From Amycolatopsis lurida (GTDB taxonomy: Bacteria; Actinomycetota; Actinomycetes; Mycobacteriales; Pseudonocardiaceae): a stretch of DNA of 64,000 nt. Positions 1 to 10,050 of this stretch are shown here, piece after piece. The notes beneath the pieces were generated by a model that was given only the letters and a program-made list of their open reading frames with translations, was not told the origin of the DNA and ran no database searches. The stretch lies in NCBI RefSeq assembly GCF_900105055.1, contig NZ_FNTA01000003.1, forward strand, positions 186,001-250,000, given 5' to 3'. The position numbers and the translations under genes were made by a program. The first letter of the stretch is position 1; every line of letters begins with the position of its first letter.

Positions 1-1216
<1,216 letters not shown>

Positions 1217-1858
1217 ATGCTCAGCGCAATGGTTGCCGCCGTATCCCTTTTCTCGTCGATAATAACACCGAACAGCATGTCCCCGCCGCCGGGACCGCCG
1301 CCCGACCGCGTCGTCATCGACGTCGTCACCGTCAACGGTTCCGGATGTCCGCCGGGTTCTTCCGCGGTCGCCGTCGCCAAGGACAACACCGCGTTCACCG
1401 TCACCTACAGCGAATACACCGCCCAGGTCGGCGTCGGCGCGAAACCCACCGACTTCAGGAAGAACTGCCAGCTCAACCTCAACATCCACGTTCCGCAGGG
1501 ATTCACCTACGGCATCGCCAGTGCCGATTACCGCGGTTTCGCCCACCTCGAATCCGGCGCGAAGGCGCTCCAGCGGGCGAATTACTACTTCCAGGGGAAT
1601 TCGCCGACCGCGCATGTCAGTCATCCCGTCAACGGGCCGATTTCGGACAACTGGCAATTCCGTGACGAGGCCGAGGGTGGCGTCATCATCTACAAACCCT
1701 GCGGTGAGGATCGGAACCTCAACGTGAACACGGAACTGAGGGTCGGCGCCGGTTCGTCGGATCCGAAGAAGACCACCAGTTTCATCACGATGGATTCGAC
1801 CGACGGCGCGTTCAAGACCACCTACCACTTCTCGTGGAAGACCTGCCCGACCTCCTGA
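1217..1858 (+). CDS. Secreted DUF4360-type protein, copy 1
   Basis: A 213-residue exported protein of the DUF4360 type, function unknown. The start is the ATG at 1217, five bases after GGGAAGGA, and matches the start of the adjacent paralogue. A GTG at 1193 would add eight residues before the signal sequence and is less likely. A short hydrophobic N-terminus (MLSAMVAAVSLFSSIITP) looks like a signal peptide. The mature part has three spaced cysteines, in SGCPPG, KNCQLN and KPCGED, and a fourth near the C-terminus (KTCPTS), suggesting two disulfides. It shares most residues with the next gene, so this is a tandem duplication. Confidence 0.8.
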   Translation: MLSAMVAAVSLFSSIITPNSMSPPPGPPPDRVVIDVVTVNGSGCPPGSSAVAVAKDNTAFTVTYSEYTAQVGVGAKPTDFRKNCQLNLNIHVPQGFTYGIASADYRGFAHLESGAKALQRANYYFQGNSPTAHVSHPVNGPISDNWQFRDEAEGGVIIYKPCGEDRNLNVNTELRVGAGSSDPKKTTSFITMDSTDGAFKTTYHFSWKTCPTS

Positions 1859-2133
1859 CCTCTGTTCCCGGGTGACGGCCTGCTTCCTGGTCCGGAAGAA
1901 GGCCGTCCCACCCATGCCCCGGCCAGGGTCTTGGCTGCCCTGAACGAGGGTTTCGCCGCTCGCCGCCGCCTGTCCGGCGGCGGCGAGCCATCTCGACGAC
2001 CTCATTTTCGGCGGTCACCCCTGCTCGGTGACCGAAACCGTTTTCGCCCGATCGGCGGCCGACCCGGAGAAGAACGTCTCGCTGACATCGAATCCGGCCG
2101 GATCCGCCGTGTGGAAGCTTCGGGAAGGATCCC

Positions 2134-2778
2134 ATGCTCAACGCGCTGGTTGCTGCCGTAACGCTTTTCACTTCGGCCATCACCCCGAACGCCTGGGTGC
2201 CGCCTCCGTTGCCGTCCGACAAAATAGTCATCGACGTCGTGACCGTCAACGGAACCGGATGCAGACCCGGTACGGCGGCCGTTTCCGTCTCACCGGACAA
2301 CACCGCGTTCACCGTCACCTACAGCGAATACACCGCCCAGGTCGGCGTCGGCGCGAAACCCACCGATCTGCGCAAGAATTGCCAGCTCAATCTGTACGTC
2401 CACGTGCCGCAAGGATTCACCTACGGCATCGCGGGCACCGATTACCGCGGCTTCGCCTCTTTGGCCGCGGGAGCCACCGGGCTGGAACGGGCCAACTACT
2501 ACTTCCAGGGCAATTCCCCGACGTCCTATGTGAATCACAGCCTCAAAGGCCCGTTCGAAGACAACTGGCAGTTCACCGACAACATCGAAGTCGGCGCCAT
2601 CGTCTACAAACCCTGCGGTGAAGACCGGAACTTCAACATCAACACGGAACTGCGGGCCGGGGTCGGCACTTCCGATCCGAAGAAGACCACCAGTTTCGTC
2701 ACGATGGATTCGACCGACGGTTCGATCAAGACCACGTATCACTTCTCGTGGAAGAACTGTCCCAAACCGAAGAGCTGA
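2134..2778 (+). CDS. Secreted DUF4360-type protein, copy 2
   Basis: A 214-residue paralogue of the gene 276 bases upstream, with the same signal-peptide style (MLNALVAAVTLFTSAITP) and the same four cysteines (TGCRPG, KNCQLN, KPCGED, KNCPKP). Long blocks are identical between the copies, for example around AYSEYTAQ-like and VPQGFTYGIA positions; differences cluster in the first 40 mature residues. ATG 2134 follows GGGAAGGA exactly as in copy 1. Its own upstream region resembles that of copy 1, so each copy probably has its own promoter. The family is common in actinomycetes and fungi, but no biochemical role is known to me. A palindrome follows the stop. Confidence 0.8.
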   Translation: MLNALVAAVTLFTSAITPNAWVPPPLPSDKIVIDVVTVNGTGCRPGTAAVSVSPDNTAFTVTYSEYTAQVGVGAKPTDLRKNCQLNLYVHVPQGFTYGIAGTDYRGFASLAAGATGLERANYYFQGNSPTSYVNHSLKGPFEDNWQFTDNIEVGAIVYKPCGEDRNFNINTELRAGVGTSDPKKTTSFVTMDSTDGSIKTTYHFSWKNCPKPKS

Positions 2779-2790
2779 CCCCTGACGGCT

Positions 2791-2832
2791 CGTGAGTGGT
2801 AAGGACGGTTCTAACCGTCCTTACCACTCACG
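2791..2832. terminator. Palindrome, family A, between convergent genes
   Basis: A perfect 42-base palindrome with 20-base arms around a CT centre. The left arm begins CGTGAGTGGTAAGG and ends ACGGTT; the right arm is its complement. It starts 12 bases after the stop of DUF4360 copy 2, and its right arm supplies the TGA stop of the opposing FUSC gene. It probably works as a terminator in both directions. Near-copies lie at 17695-17740 and 26854-26899, also between convergent genes. Confidence 0.8.
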
Positions 2833-4915
2833 ACTTCCCGGAGGGCTCCGGATCGGTGGCCTCGACCCCGAACACGCGGCCCAGCGCGATCACCGTCTCG
2901 TCGAGGTGCCCGAGGCTGGTGAGTACCGAACGCGCCCGCGGATCGTCGATCCGGTCCGCCACCGGCGTGCCGTCGTCCCGGATCAGCGTCCCGTGCCCCG
3001 AAACGCCGGGGTCCCCGATCGCCTTCCTCAGGACCGCGGTGTTCTCCCGGATCCGTCCGGTGTACAGCAGCAGCCGGTCCGCTTCGTTGAGCAGGAGCCC
3101 GGGCTGGGACCGGGCCGCGACGTGGCGGGCGCGGAAGGCGATCGTCTCCACCGTCGTGAGTACGTGCCAGCCGTAGTCACGACGGCTGCTGAGATTCACC
3201 GGATGGGTGAGCGGCTCGATCGTCGTGCGGACCTTGTCCACCGCCCGGTCCAGGTCACGGGACTTCTCGATGACGCTCACGTTCTCGGCGCCGGACAGCA
3301 GCCCCGCCGCCTTCTCGACGAACTCGTCCAGTTCCTCCAGCAGTGCCGAGACGTCGTCCAGCATCACCGCCCGGGTTCGCACCGGCACGATCACCACCGC
3401 GGCCAGTACCCCGGCCGCCGCGCCCACGGCGGTCTCCGCGACCCGGATCCACAGCACCTCGATGCTGAACGTCCCCAGCAGGCTGTACAGCAGCCCGAGC
3501 ATGCTGGTGATGAAGAACGCCATGATCACCTGCGACACCCGCGCCATGTAGACCATGCCGAACACGCACACCAGGATCAGCGCCAGCGTCGCCGGCACGC
3601 TGCCCGACACCAGCAGCGTCAGCACCAGCCCGCCCACGATGCCGATCAGTGTGCCGCCGAGCCGCCGGACACCTTTGACGAACGTCGCCCCCGCGGTCGA
3701 CGAGCCGATGAACACCACGAACACGGTCAGCACGGCCCAGTACCACCGCTGGCTCGACACCAGCTCCCCGCCGAGCACGGCCAGCCCGCCGCCCACCACG
3801 GCCTGGATGGCGCTGCGTGTCTGGTTGTCGTAGGCGAACGCCGACGACTTCTCCTCCTCGGGGTCTTCGGGATCGTCGGCGGCATCGGAGACGTCGTGCT
3901 CGGCCACCCGCTGTGCGCGCACGTCGGCCAGCGCGAGTTCGGCGAGCGCGCGGCGGACGCCGTCGCCGGGCGCGGCGTGCTCGTCGATCCGGCTGCCTTC
4001 CACCAGCATCTTGCTGAACTCTTCGGTCTCGCTGATCAGCGGCAGCTCCCGCGGGTCGCGCTCGATCAGCGACCGGAAGCGCCGCATCCGCGCGATCAGA
4101 TCGTCGCGGACGTCGTCGTCGAGGTCTTCGGCACAGGTGCGCTGCACCGTGATCGTCAGCCACTGCACCGCCAGCTCGACCTCGATCGCGCGACGGCGGA
4201 GCCGGTTCACCGAATCCGCTCCGGTCACCTCCGGGGCGGTGTCCTCGATGAGCAGGACGGACTCGTGCATGCGGGCGTTCGTCCTGCGGAGCCGTTTGCG
4301 GGTGCGCTCGCTGCCGCCCACCGCGAGGTGGTCCTCGGCCGCGCGCACCACCGCGGCCAGCCGGGCCCGGAACGCCCGCCGGATCCGGAGGAACTCCGCG
4401 TCGGTGTGCCTGCGCACCAGGACGAACCGCACCACCGCGTTGGCCGCGATCCCGATGGTCAGCGCCAGCAGCAGCGCCGGGACCTGCTTCAAATGCGTCT
4501 GCAGGAACATCGCGAAGAAGAACAGGAAGAACGACAGCGAGCCCAACGCGATCCCGCGCGAGCCGAACCGCTGGGCGTAGACCGCGACGAAGATCAGCAG
4601 GACGAACACGATGCTGTCGAGCGGCGGTACGGCCGAGCCGACGCTCGCCGCGGTGAGCGATGCCGCGCCGAGCACGAGCCCCAGCACCAGCGTCACCGCC
4701 TGCTTTCCCGGGGTCTCGTCGTTGACGGTGAAGGCGGAGGTCATCGCGGCGATCGCGGCGACGAGGGTGACCGTGAGCGGCTGGTGGAACGGCAGGATCC
4801 CCAGCACCGCGACGATGATGCTGAGGACGGCCGAGAAGCCGAGCCGGAGCCGGACCAGGCCTGGATCGGAGGCGACCAGACGGTCGGTCGTGGCCTGGGT
4901 GATGCGGGTGATCAT
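2828..4915 (-). CDS. FUSC family transporter (fusaric acid resistance-like)
   Basis: A 695-residue inner-membrane protein of the FUSC/aromatic acid exporter type. It has the family layout: a first block of about six membrane helices (residues about 15-155), a long soluble region rich in charged residues, a second block of about six helices (about 350-500, including the YWAVLTVFVVFIGSST segment), and a soluble C-terminus. The ATG at 4915 forms an ATGA overlap with the stop of the upstream mannosidase gene, which fixes the start and implies translational coupling; a longer reading from 5038 has no such support. The family exports aromatic acids or unknown compounds; the substrate here is unknown. 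Confidence 0.85.
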   Translation of the reverse strand: MITRITQATTDRLVASDPGLVRLRLGFSAVLSIIVAVLGILPFHQPLTVTLVAAIAAMTSAFTVNDETPGKQAVTLVLGLVLGAASLTAASVGSAVPPLDSIVFVLLIFVAVYAQRFGSRGIALGSLSFFLFFFAMFLQTHLKQVPALLLALTIGIAANAVVRFVLVRRHTDAEFLRIRRAFRARLAAVVRAAEDHLAVGGSERTRKRLRRTNARMHESVLLIEDTAPEVTGADSVNRLRRRAIEVELAVQWLTITVQRTCAEDLDDDVRDDLIARMRRFRSLIERDPRELPLISETEEFSKMLVEGSRIDEHAAPGDGVRRALAELALADVRAQRVAEHDVSDAADDPEDPEEEKSSAFAYDNQTRSAIQAVVGGGLAVLGGELVSSQRWYWAVLTVFVVFIGSSTAGATFVKGVRRLGGTLIGIVGGLVLTLLVSGSVPATLALILVCVFGMVYMARVSQVIMAFFITSMLGLLYSLLGTFSIEVLWIRVAETAVGAAAGVLAAVVIVPVRTRAVMLDDVSALLEELDEFVEKAAGLLSGAENVSVIEKSRDLDRAVDKVRTTIEPLTHPVNLSSRRDYGWHVLTTVETIAFRARHVAARSQPGLLLNEADRLLLYTGRIRENTAVLRKAIGDPGVSGHGTLIRDDGTPVADRIDDPRARSVLTSLGHLDETVIALGRVFGVEATDPEPSGKS

Positions 4916-7900
4916 CGGGCGAGCAGCTCTCCTTGGGCGAGGGTGACCCGCCGGGCGGTGGACGAGGTGACGCGAAGACGGTATCGGGCGTGCCGTGCCG
5001 GCCCGGCGAGGGCGAACGGCCGCGTCTGACGGCGCCACCGGAACTGCTCGCCTTCACGTTGGTCCAGCAGCGTCCAGTGCTCGCCGTCGTCGGACCCCTC
5101 CAGCACCCACGAGCGCGGGTCGCCCCGGCGGCTGCCCGAGGTCAGCGTGTACATCACCACCTCCCGCGATCCGTCCTCGACAGGGAACTCGATGACCGGT
5201 TCGCGCTCGGGGAAGGTGATCTCGGTCTTGGTGGTGTCGTCGAACAGTGGGCCGTCGGGCACCGTGATGTCCGTGAGCGGTCGCGGGTCGGCGGGCTCGG
5301 CGGGGGAGCGGCCCCACTCCGACGGCTGCTCACCCATCGTGAACCTCAGCACGGCGCCCTCGGCGAGGGCGGAATGCGCGAGTGTGCCGCTGTCGTGCGG
5401 ACGTCCGTCGATCGTGAGCTCTTGGACGTACACGGTGTCGGTGGTGTTGCCGGGCGCCTCGACGACCAGGTCCTTCCCGTTCTCCAGATGGACGGTCGCC
5501 CTCGTGAACAGCGGCGCGCCGATCACGTACTCGGGGCTGCCCATCGCCAGCGGATAGAACCCGAGAGCGGCGAAGACGTACCAAGCGGACATCTCGCCGT
5601 TGTCCTCGTCGCCCGGATAGCCCTGGCCGAGATCGCTTCCGACGTAGAGCTTCCGCAGGACCTCCCGCACGATCCGCTGCGTCTTCGCAGGCGCGCCCGC
5701 GTAGTGATAGATCCAAGGGATGTGGTGCGACGGCTGGTTGGAATGTCCGTACTGTCCCATCCGGACGTCGCGGGCCTCGGTCATCTCGTGGATCAGCCCA
5801 CCATAGGAACCGGGTTTGCGGCCGGTCTCCGGGGTCGCGAAGAAAGTGTCCAGTTTGGACTCCAGCGCTTCGGTGCCGCCGTGCAGCGCGGCGAGCCCGG
5901 CACCGTCGTGGGGCACGGAGAACGCGGTGTTCCAGGAGTTCGTCTCGGTGAAGTCGCCGCCCCACGCCTCGGGGTCGTAGCCCTCGGCCGCGAAATGACG
6001 GCTGCCGTCACGGTTGCGACCCTGGAAGAACCCGATCAGGTGGTCGAAGTGGTTCGCGTACTGCCGCGAACGCTGCCGGAAGTACGCGGCGTCGTCGTGG
6101 CGCCCGAGCGCTTCGGCGAAATTGGCCAGGCCGAAGTCGTTGATGCAGCCTTCCAGCGCCCAAGACAGACCTTCGTGGACCGACGTCGGCGTGAAGCCGA
6201 GGAAGATCGACTCGTGGAGGCCCTTGCGGCCGACGCTCTGCCCGCGCGGCGTCACCGTCGCGTTCTTCAGCGCCGCCTCGTAGGCGGCCTCGACGTCGAA
6301 CCCGCGCACGCCTTTGAGGTAGGCGTCGGCGAACGCGACGTCGGAACTCGTGCCGGTCATGAGGTTGGCGTAGCCGGGGGAGGACCAGCGCGAGATCCAG
6401 CCGCCTTCCCGGTACTGCTGGACGAACCCGTCGATCATCTTCCCGCACCGGCCGGGCGTGAGCAGGGCGTACGCGGGCCACGTGGTGCGATAGGTGTCCC
6501 AGAAGCCGTTGTTGACGTACATCTCGCCGTCGACGACCTTCGCGCCGGTCCTGGTGCGCGTGCTGGGCCAGAGGCGGCGGATCACCGGGCTCGCGTGACG
6601 GACACCTTTCGGGGTGACTTCGTGCGCGGAGTTCGGATACAGAAACAGCCGGTAGAGGTTCGAGTAGAACGTGGTGCGCTGGTCCTCGGTCGCGCCCTCG
6701 ATCTCAATCCGGTCCAGCACCCCGGCCCACTGCGCGCGGGCCTGGTCACGGACTTGCTCGAAGGTCATGCCCGCCGGAATTTCCTGGTCGAGGTTCCGTT
6801 TGGCCTGCGCGAGGCTGATCAGCGACGTCGCGATCCGCATCGTCACCTCGCCCGCGGCGAACTCCAGGAATCCGGTCACCGTGCGCCACACCGGGCGCCG
6901 GATCCTCGCGCCGCGTTCGGCCGGGACGTCGAACTCGGCGTGCACGAACATCCGCCGCGCCCCGGCCGACAACCGGCTGCGCACCCAGGTGTGGCCGGTG
7001 ACCACACCGTTCGCCGCGTCGAGCCGCAACCCGCCCCGGTTGCGGGCGTTGTCGAACAACAGCCACCCGCGATCACCCGGGAAGGTGAAGCGGAACAGCG
7101 CCGCGTGATCCGCCGGGACGATGTCGGTGGTGACGCCGTTGGCGAACCGGACGCCGTAGTGATGCGGCCGGTCGATCTCGTCGTCATGGGAGAACGCGAG
7201 CGCGCGTTTGGTCCGGTCGGCCTCGACCGGACCGATCCCCGGCATGACCTGGAAGGTGTGCCGGTCGCCCATCCACGGACTCGGCTGATGCGACAGCGCG
7301 AACGCCTGCAGCGCCGGGCGGTTCGCGGCGTCGTTGTGCCGGTGGTAGCTGTAGATCCAGTTCGTGGCGGCCGCGTCGGTGACCGGGGTCCAGAAGTTGA
7401 AGCCGTGCGGGACCGCGGTCGCGGGGAAGTTGTTGCCCCGGGAGAACTTGTCGCTGGAATGCGTGCCGCGGGTGGTGCGGACGTGGTCGACCGGCTCACG
7501 GATTTCGACCGTGCGCTCGGTGATCCGGACGTCGTCCACCCAGCCCGCGCTCTCGCCGTCCGGTGGCTCGCTGACCAGGACGATCCGGGCGATCCGCCGT
7601 CCGGCGAAGTCGCCGAGCCGGCGGCGCACGAGATTCCACTGGTCCACGTACAGCGTCTTGTCCAACCCCTGCTCCGTGGCGCTGAACCCGGCCGGCGTCC
7701 CGTCGGAGAACTCGACATCCAGCGCCACGAAAGTGCCTCGGTAGCCGGTCCCGGCTTCGGGGAAGACCACATAGGACAGTTCGGTGTCGCCGGTGACCTC
7801 GACGTCCACTTCGAACACGGTCGCGCGCAGCGTGTTCTCGTAGCGGAGGGCGTGCGCGCCGGTGAACCCGACACCGGCCTTCGCGGTCGGCGACGACGCC

Positions 7901-7983
7901 GGGCCGGTGCCGACGCGCAGGGCCGGATCCACCGGCTGCGGATCACCCGTTTCGAAGGAGGAGAAGAACCCGGTGATCGTCAC
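4912..7983 (-). CDS. GH92 family alpha-mannosidase, probably cytoplasmic
   Basis: A 1,023-residue glycoside hydrolase family 92 enzyme: calcium-dependent, inverting exo-alpha-mannosidases. It starts with GTG at 7983 and has no signal peptide. The N-terminal beta-sandwich (residues about 10-420) is followed by the (alpha/alpha)6 catalytic barrel with family motifs NGFWDTYRTTWPAY, RWSSPGYANLMTGTSSD, HEMTEARDVRMG and GDEDNGEMSAWYVF. A C-terminal discoidin-like segment (about 900-1023) ends the protein. At residue 750 the motif reads SNQPSHH, where most family members have NEP with the catalytic acid Glu; see findings. It is followed by FUSC through an ATGA overlap and preceded by the NmrA gene 55 bases away. 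Substrate is inferred to be a mannoside or mannose phosphodiester. Confidence 0.88.
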   Translation of the reverse strand: MTITGFFSSFETGDPQPVDPALRVGTGPASSPTAKAGVGFTGAHALRYENTLRATVFEVDVEVTGDTELSYVVFPEAGTGYRGTFVALDVEFSDGTPAGFSATEQGLDKTLYVDQWNLVRRRLGDFAGRRIARIVLVSEPPDGESAGWVDDVRITERTVEIREPVDHVRTTRGTHSSDKFSRGNNFPATAVPHGFNFWTPVTDAAATNWIYSYHRHNDAANRPALQAFALSHQPSPWMGDRHTFQVMPGIGPVEADRTKRALAFSHDDEIDRPHHYGVRFANGVTTDIVPADHAALFRFTFPGDRGWLLFDNARNRGGLRLDAANGVVTGHTWVRSRLSAGARRMFVHAEFDVPAERGARIRRPVWRTVTGFLEFAAGEVTMRIATSLISLAQAKRNLDQEIPAGMTFEQVRDQARAQWAGVLDRIEIEGATEDQRTTFYSNLYRLFLYPNSAHEVTPKGVRHASPVIRRLWPSTRTRTGAKVVDGEMYVNNGFWDTYRTTWPAYALLTPGRCGKMIDGFVQQYREGGWISRWSSPGYANLMTGTSSDVAFADAYLKGVRGFDVEAAYEAALKNATVTPRGQSVGRKGLHESIFLGFTPTSVHEGLSWALEGCINDFGLANFAEALGRHDDAAYFRQRSRQYANHFDHLIGFFQGRNRDGSRHFAAEGYDPEAWGGDFTETNSWNTAFSVPHDGAGLAALHGGTEALESKLDTFFATPETGRKPGSYGGLIHEMTEARDVRMGQYGHSNQPSHHIPWIYHYAGAPAKTQRIVREVLRKLYVGSDLGQGYPGDEDNGEMSAWYVFAALGFYPLAMGSPEYVIGAPLFTRATVHLENGKDLVVEAPGNTTDTVYVQELTIDGRPHDSGTLAHSALAEGAVLRFTMGEQPSEWGRSPAEPADPRPLTDITVPDGPLFDDTTKTEITFPEREPVIEFPVEDGSREVVMYTLTSGSRRGDPRSWVLEGSDDGEHWTLLDQREGEQFRWRRQTRPFALAGPARHARYRLRVTSSTARRVTLAQGELLAR

Positions 7984-8038
7984 CAGGCCACCGTAACTCG
8001 GAGGCGTGAGCGCGGCTCGGTGTGCCGCATCCAGAGGA

Positions 8039-8797
8039 CTAAACGCGTGAGGAAAGGAACTCCTCGAAAGTGCCCGAGCCGGTCGCGTTCTCCGGTGTCA
8101 GGTTGCCGCCCTCCCGGAACGCCCGCGCCGCCTTACCCGGCAGCCACAGCGACACGATCGGCTTCCGGCGTCCCACCGACCGCTGATACGCCTCCGCCAG
8201 GTCACGGGCGCTTCGCACCTCTGGGCCGCCGATGTCCGGCACCCGCCCCGACGGTTCGCCGGACACCAGCTCGACCAGCCTGTCCGCGACATCGGCGGTG
8301 CTGACCGGCTGGAACCGGAACCCCGACGGCATGAACGTCACCGGCAGCCGCCGCTGCGCCGACGACGCCCGCGCGACGAGCTCGTGGAACTGCGTCGCGC
8401 GCAGCACCGTCCACGGCAGACCGGACTCTTCGATCAGCTTCTCCGAGGCCAGCTTCTCGCCGTAGTAGAAGAATCGGATCACGTCGATACCGACGATCGA
8501 GATGTACACCAGATGCGGACCGCCTGCCCGTTTCGCCGCCTCGACCAGGTTCCGCGTCACCTGCTCGTCCCCGCGGCCCAGCGTCGACGCGCAATGGACG
8601 ATCGCCGGGACACCCTCGACCGCCTCGGCGAGGCCGTCACCGGTCTTCAGATCGCACCGCGCCCATTCGTTCGGTTCCCCGGCGGGACGCGGTCGCCTGC
8701 TCATGATCCGGACCGGCCGACCTTCGGCCACCAGCCGCCGCACGACTTCGCGGCCGAGATCGCCGGTACCGCCGGTCACCAGAATCGGGTTCGTCAC
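8039..8797 (-). CDS. NmrA/SDR-type NAD(P)-binding epimerase
   Basis: A 252-residue atypical short-chain dehydrogenase of the NmrA/NAD(P)H-binding type. The GTG start at 8797 is preceded by GGAGGA at good spacing. The Rossmann motif TGGTGDLG begins at residue 8 and is followed by RIMSRRP, expected to select NADP. The catalytic Tyr-Lys pair is in the form FFYYGEKLASEK. Its gene lies 31 bases downstream of an ECF41 sigma factor. That family is known for neighbouring COE genes (carboxymuconolactone decarboxylase, oxidoreductase, epimerase), so this is probably its regulated target. Substrate unknown. Confidence 0.85.
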   Translation of the reverse strand: MTNPILVTGGTGDLGREVVRRLVAEGRPVRIMSRRPRPAGEPNEWARCDLKTGDGLAEAVEGVPAIVHCASTLGRGDEQVTRNLVEAAKRAGGPHLVYISIVGIDVIRFFYYGEKLASEKLIEESGLPWTVLRATQFHELVARASSAQRRLPVTFMPSGFRFQPVSTADVADRLVELVSGEPSGRVPDIGGPEVRSARDLAEAYQRSVGRRKPIVSLWLPGKAARAFREGGNLTPENATGSGTFEEFLSSRV

Positions 8798-8828
8798 GTT
8801 GATCCTCCGTTCGCGAGAGCTTCCACCC

Positions 8829-9752
8829 TCAAGAACCGGCGGGCTGCCCGGAACGTGACAACTGTCCCGAAAGGAACGCGAGCTTCTCCGGATTCGCGAC
8901 CGCGCGAAGCCCGCGGATCCGCCCGTCCACCACCTCGAACCCGAGGATGCCGTACAGGACGTCACCGGCCGTCGCGACCACGGCCGGACCGCCGTTGACC
9001 TCGAGGATCTCGATCGACACCTGTCCGACGCCGGCGAACATCCCGGCGTAGAGCCGCGCGACCTTCGCCGCGCCGTGCACCGGACGCCGGGCCGCGGTGG
9101 CCTTGCCGCCCCCATCCGACCACGCGGTGACGTCGGCGGTCAGCAGACTCTCCAAAGCGGGCAAATCGCCGTCCCGCGCCGCCGACAGGAAACTCTCGAC
9201 CAGTTCCTCGAGCTGTCGCGGGTTCGAAACCCGTCGCTCGTCCGATCGGTCCAGTGCCCGTCGCGCGCGGCTGTGCAGCTGGCGCGAGTTGACCTCGGAG
9301 ACGTCGAGGATCCCGGCGATCTCACGATGGCTGTAGGCGAAGGCCTCCTTCAACACGAACACCGCACGCTCGACCGGGCCGAGCTGCTCCAGCAACACCA
9401 GCATCGCCAGCGACACCGACTCCCGCTGCTCCGCCGTCTCCAGCGGTCCGAGCACGTCGTCCGAGGTCAGAACCGGTTCGGGCAACCATGGCCCGACGTA
9501 ACGCTCCCGCTGAGCCCTGGCCGAGGTCAGCCGGTTCAGGCAGAGATTGGTGACCACCTTCGCCAGCCATGCACGCGGCGACGTGATCGACCCGCGTTCG
9601 GCGCCCGCCCACTTCGGGTAAGCGTCCTGAACGACGTCTTCCGCCTCCGCCGCAGAACCGAGCAGACGGTACGCCAGTCCGAACATGGCGGGTCGCAGCC
9701 GCTCGAATTCCGTGGCGTCGTCCATCTTCCTCTGCGAATCCCGTTTGTCCAC
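8829..9752 (-). CDS. ECF41 family RNA polymerase sigma factor
   Basis: An extracytoplasmic-function sigma factor with a fused SnoaL-like C-terminal domain. Regions sigma2 (PAMFGLAYRLLGSAAEAEDV) and sigma4 (LGPVERAVFVLKEAF, then HREIAGIL) lie in the first 180 residues. The C-terminal part carries the ECF41 signatures WSDGGGK and NPEKL, which in studied members modulate activity without a separate anti-sigma factor. I chose GTG 9752, eight bases after GGAG; ATG 9725 is possible but sits directly against its purine run. The downstream NmrA gene fits the usual ECF41 context. GH92 and FUSC genes follow on the same strand and could be co-transcribed. Confidence 0.88.
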   Translation of the reverse strand: MDKRDSQRKMDDATEFERLRPAMFGLAYRLLGSAAEAEDVVQDAYPKWAGAERGSITSPRAWLAKVVTNLCLNRLTSARAQRERYVGPWLPEPVLTSDDVLGPLETAEQRESVSLAMLVLLEQLGPVERAVFVLKEAFAYSHREIAGILDVSEVNSRQLHSRARRALDRSDERRVSNPRQLEELVESFLSAARDGDLPALESLLTADVTAWSDGGGKATAARRPVHGAAKVARLYAGMFAGVGQVSIEILEVNGGPAVVATAGDVLYGILGFEVVDGRIRGLRAVANPEKLAFLSGQLSRSGQPAGS

Positions 9753-10050
9753 TGTGGACACTCCAGTGTCGGGGTGCCGCTCTTCGGGAATTCCGTACCA
9801 GACCGGCGCTGACGTCCACTGCGACTGTATCGGCCCGAAGGGAGTGACGTCACGTACGTTAGCACTGGTCAGGGGCACTGTCGCCGGCAATCTCGCGGCC
9901 GGAATTCACGTAGGTACCGAAGGCACCGTGCCTACCACTCACGACCCGGCTATGATCGGGATATCGGGGTAGAAACGTGCCCGCCGTACCGGGCACGCGC
10001 ATACGCGGTATCGAACGAACCGTCACTCCTTCACCGCGAAGGAGTACGTG
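9753..10050. other. Divergent intergenic region, sigma factor / MFS exporter
   Basis: This gap of about 300 bases must carry promoters for both flanking genes. I could not assign -35/-10 boxes with confidence. At 9935-9948 it holds a stranded half-arm of palindrome family A (CTACCACTCACG), beside a short imperfect palindrome AGGCACCGTGCCT. It looks like a decayed copy of the family found intact at 2791-2832. A GTGACGTCAC palindrome lies near 9844-9853. Confidence 0.4.

Noticed and set aside
2792..5029. 745-codon plus-strand frame opposite the FUSC gene
   Set aside because: Its translation is Arg/His/Pro-rich with no family resemblance; the minus strand encodes clear membrane helices and family motifs.
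4933..8304. 1,123-codon plus-strand frame opposite GH92
   Set aside because: Antisense artefact of high third-position GC; composition is Arg/Gly/Val-rich and lacks motifs.
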